Shown piece after piece: positions 62,140-64,000 of a DNA stretch of 64,000 bases (its first letter is position 1; each line of letters starts with the position of its first letter). Source of the stretch: Lachnospiraceae bacterium (GTDB lineage: Bacteria > Bacillota > Clostridia > Lachnospirales > Lachnospiraceae). The position numbers and the translations under genes are program-made. The notes below the pieces were generated by a model. The model searched no databases. It was not told where the DNA came from and saw nothing but the letters and a program-made list of their open reading frames with translations. Location of the stretch: positions 57,943-121,942 of the forward strand of contig JAFRSH010000004.1 of assembly GCA_017427685.1 (NCBI GenBank), in the 5' to 3' direction.

Positions 62140-63096
62140 ATGCGTACAGTCTTTATGGGAACTCCTGCGATAGCGGCAGCCGCGCTCGCTGCGCTCTTAG
62201 GCTCGCGACACTCCGTAGAGGCGGTCGTGACCCGTCCGGATGCGGTGAGCGGTCGAGGCAAGAGCGTTCATTTTTCACCCGTCAAGGAGCTTGCTCTCGA
62301 GCACGGGATCAAAGTACTGCAGCCCGAGAAAGGATCGGGCTCCTTGCTTTTTGACGAGCTCTCGGCGATCAAGCCGGACATCATAGTCGTGATGGCTTAC
62401 GGCAGGATCCTGAAGAAGGATGTACTCGAGCTTCCGAAGCACGGCTGTATCAACCTTCATGCGTCGCTCCTGCCCGCTTACAGAGGCGCTTCGCCCATCC
62501 AGTGGGCGGTCCTGAACGGGGAACCACAGACCGGTATCACCGTGATGCAGATGGCAGAAGGACTCGACTCCGGCGATATCATCATGACGGAGAAGACACC
62601 GCTTGATGCCAAGGAAACTGCGGGAAGCCTCACGGAGAAGCTCGCAGAGATGGCAGGTCCGCTGCTCCTTAAAGCGCTTGACGCGATCGAGGCAGGAAAC
62701 GCGACGAGGACTCCTCAGGAAGAAGCGAAAGCGACCTACGTTACCACGATCGACAAGTCCTTCGGGGCGCTTGATTTCACAAAGGACGCTGCTATGCTCG
62801 AACGTATGGTGAGGGGGCTCTACCCCTGGCCGAGCGCATATGCGTATCATAACGGCAAGCTCATCAAGTTCTACGACTGTGACGTGAGCTATGTGAGCCT
62901 CGACGGAAGCTTCATCCCCGGCAGGGTGAACGCTTCGAAGCAGGGTCTCTTCATCGAAACCGGCAGCGGAAGCCTCAAGGTAAACGAGCTTCAGGCAGAG
63001 GGCAAGAAGCGCATGATGGCCCGCGATTTCCTCAACGGCTACAAGATCGCTTCGGGAGACATGTTATATGATTCACTGAGGAACCCGGAGGAATAA
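62140..63096 (+). CDS. fmt: Methionyl-tRNA formyltransferase
   Basis: This 318-residue enzyme formylates the initiator Met-tRNA using formyl-tetrahydrofolate. It has VFMGTPAIAAAALAALLGSR, VVTRPDAVSGRGK, GCINLHASLLPAYRGASPIQ with the catalytic Asn/His, and GITVMQMAEGLDSGDIIM with the aspartate. The C-terminal tRNA-binding domain (FIPGRVNASKQGLFIETG) is complete. AAAGG precedes ATG 62140. queC follows 1 base after its stop. Confidence 0.96.
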   Translation: MRTVFMGTPAIAAAALAALLGSRHSVEAVVTRPDAVSGRGKSVHFSPVKELALEHGIKVLQPEKGSGSLLFDELSAIKPDIIVVMAYGRILKKDVLELPKHGCINLHASLLPAYRGASPIQWAVLNGEPQTGITVMQMAEGLDSGDIIMTEKTPLDAKETAGSLTEKLAEMAGPLLLKALDAIEAGNATRTPQEEAKATYVTTIDKSFGALDFTKDAAMLERMVRGLYPWPSAYAYHNGKLIKFYDCDVSYVSLDGSFIPGRVNASKQGLFIETGSGSLKVNELQAEGKKRMMARDFLNGYKIASGDMLYDSLRNPEE

Positions 63097-63097
63097 A

Positions 63098-63784
63098 ATG
63101 AAAGCATTAGTGCTCTTTAGCGGGGGACTTGACAGCTCGGTCTGCCTCGGACTGGCCGTGAAGAAGTATGGGCCGGAGGAAGTGCTGGCGTTGTCCATAT
63201 ACTACGGACAGAAACACAAGAAAGAGATGGAAGCATCCGAGAAGGTAGCGGATCATTACGGCGTTAAAAGGATCACTCTCGACCTGGGCGAGATCTTTAA
63301 GGACAGCAACTGTACGTTGCTCGAGGGGGCAGAGGAAGACATCCCGCATGAGGAATATGCGGAGCAGTTGAAGAAGACAAACGGCAAACCGGTCAATACG
63401 TATGTACCCTACAGAAACGGCCTCTTCCTGTCTTCGGCCGCCTCCATAGCACTCAGCCACGGTTGCTCGGAGATATATTACGGCGCCCATGCCGACGATG
63501 CCGCAGGGAATGCTTACCCCGATACAAGTATTGAGTTTAATAAGGCTATTTCCGAAGCTATCTATATCGGAAGCGGCAACGAGTTAAGGATAGTTGCGCC
63601 GTTCATAGACAAAACGAAGGCACAGGTGGTTAAGATGGGAACGGAGATAGGGGTTCCTTTCGAGCTCACGTGGAGCTGCTATGAGGGACATGATAAGGCT
63701 TGCGGCCTGTGCGGAACATGCAGGGACCGCATGGAAGCATTCAGGCTTAACGGACTTACCGATCCCGTTGAATATGAGCGATAA
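63098..63784 (+). CDS. queC: 7-cyano-7-deazaguanine synthase
   Basis: This 228-residue enzyme makes preQ0 from carboxy-deazaguanine, ATP and ammonia, for queuosine tRNA modification. The PP-loop is VLFSGGLDSSVCLGLA, followed by YVPYRNGLFLSSAASIAL and YYGAHADDAAGNAYPD. The zinc cysteines are in WSCYEGHDKACGLCGTCRDR. The end (GLTDPVEYER) is a normal QueC terminus. The other que genes are not in the window. The stop TAA (63782-63784) is followed in frame by a toxin-like fragment. Confidence 0.95.
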   Translation: MKALVLFSGGLDSSVCLGLAVKKYGPEEVLALSIYYGQKHKKEMEASEKVADHYGVKRITLDLGEIFKDSNCTLLEGAEEDIPHEEYAEQLKKTNGKPVNTYVPYRNGLFLSSAASIALSHGCSEIYYGAHADDAAGNAYPDTSIEFNKAISEAIYIGSGNELRIVAPFIDKTKAQVVKMGTEIGVPFELTWSCYEGHDKACGLCGTCRDRMEAFRLNGLTDPVEYER

Positions 63785-63955
63785 AACTACCCTGATGATT
63801 ACCCGTGCCCCAGCTGCTTAATATATGGGTGCATTAGTCGCGGACAAGTACTTCACGCGGTCGTGGGAAGTGATGGAAATACTGCGTATATTATTACTGC
63901 CTATTATCCCAATACTATAAAATTCGAAGAAGATCTTAAAACAAGGAGGAAATGA
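63785..63955 (+). pseudogene. DUF4258 toxin-like fragment lacking its 5' end
   Basis: The frame right after the queC stop reads NYPDDYPCPSCLIYG, then GQVLHAVVGSDGNTAYIITA, then YYPNTIKFEEDLKTRRK and TGA. This is the C-terminal half of a DUF4258 protein, a family often paired with YgiT-type antitoxins. The usual N-terminal half (about 40-50 residues) and any ATG, GTG or TTG at a sensible place are missing. It is in the same frame as queC, and its TGA overlaps the next ATG (ATGA). I read it as a truncated toxin gene left by a rearrangement at the queC end. Confidence 0.7.
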
Positions 63956-64000
63956 ATATGTGTATGTTCTGCAAATGTGATACGCTAAAGCCTAGCTTCA
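63952..64000 (+). CDS. YgiT-type zinc-finger protein, N-terminal part
   Basis: Only the first 16 codons are in the window: MNMCMFCKCDTLKPSF, starting at ATG 63952 (ATG 63958 is also possible), with AAGGAGG before it. The CxxCxC pattern at the start fits YgiT/MqsA-type antitoxins, and the overlap with a DUF4258 frame is the expected gene order. The rest lies outside, so whether it has a helix-turn-helix cannot be seen. Confidence 0.55.
   Translation, partial: MNMCMFCKCDTLKPSF

Overview
The window is about 64 kb of bacterial chromosome. It is gene-dense and mostly on the + strand. It suggests a low-to-mid GC Gram-positive anaerobe of the class Clostridia. The evidence is a PolC-type DNA polymerase III, RNase Y, a YebC/NadK/ArgR/TlyA/RecN neighbourhood, an MEP-pathway plus pyrH-frr-uppS-cdsA-dxr-rseP block, a MurE with a DNPR motif (meso-diaminopimelate type), and many AGGAGG ribosome binding sites with several TTG or GTG starts. 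I cannot fix the family or species from sequence alone.

Layout. Positions 1-3072 hold the end of a tryptophan operon (trpC partial, trpF, trpB, trpA). Positions 3073-8780 are an AT-richer accessory patch: an AAA ATPase enclosed by direct repeats of about 190 bp, a YczE-like membrane protein, a PD-(D/E)XK transposase/nuclease, gene relics and an orphan secreted protein. Positions 8781-11955 hold a GH31 glycosidase interrupted by one in-frame TAG, and an acetyl-esterase-like hydrolase. Positions 11976-16387 are a pair of NHLP-type peptide exporters, one with a C39 protease domain. Positions 16388-21715 are a mixed set: MscS channel, degenerate 5'-nucleotidase-like lipoprotein, tandem acetyltransferase, PAP2 phosphatase, a small cysteine-containing protein, and XRE and TetR regulators. 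Positions 21973-25767 hold an MMPL exporter and a repeat-rich envelope partner, probably controlled by the TetR protein. Positions 25985-29217 form an SPFH / zinc-ribbon / TPM-domain operon of the B. subtilis ydjGHI type.

The second half is mostly core housekeeping. It holds bactofilin, pyrH, frr, uppS, cdsA, dxr, rseP, ispG and polC (29357-40903), then tRNA-Glu, rny, an aminotransferase, alaS, tlyA, nadK, argR and yebC. An XRE/winged-helix regulator and a CPA1 antiporter + TrkA pair follow, then recN, glgA, murE, priA, def, fmt and queC. The window closes on a 5'-truncated DUF4258 toxin-like reading frame and the first codons of a YgiT-type zinc-finger antitoxin.

The most notable observations are these: a PolC whose PHP domain has no proofreading exonuclease insertion; the repeat-flanked ATPase unit, whose repeats contain an iteron-like array; a dispersed structured element shared by the trpA and lipoprotein translation-initiation regions, with a compensatory stem change; a decaying triplication of the tlyA 3' end; a metallophosphoesterase-fold lipoprotein that has lost its metal ligands; the single nonsense codon in the GH31 gene; and the toxin fragment lying in frame directly behind the queC stop codon.
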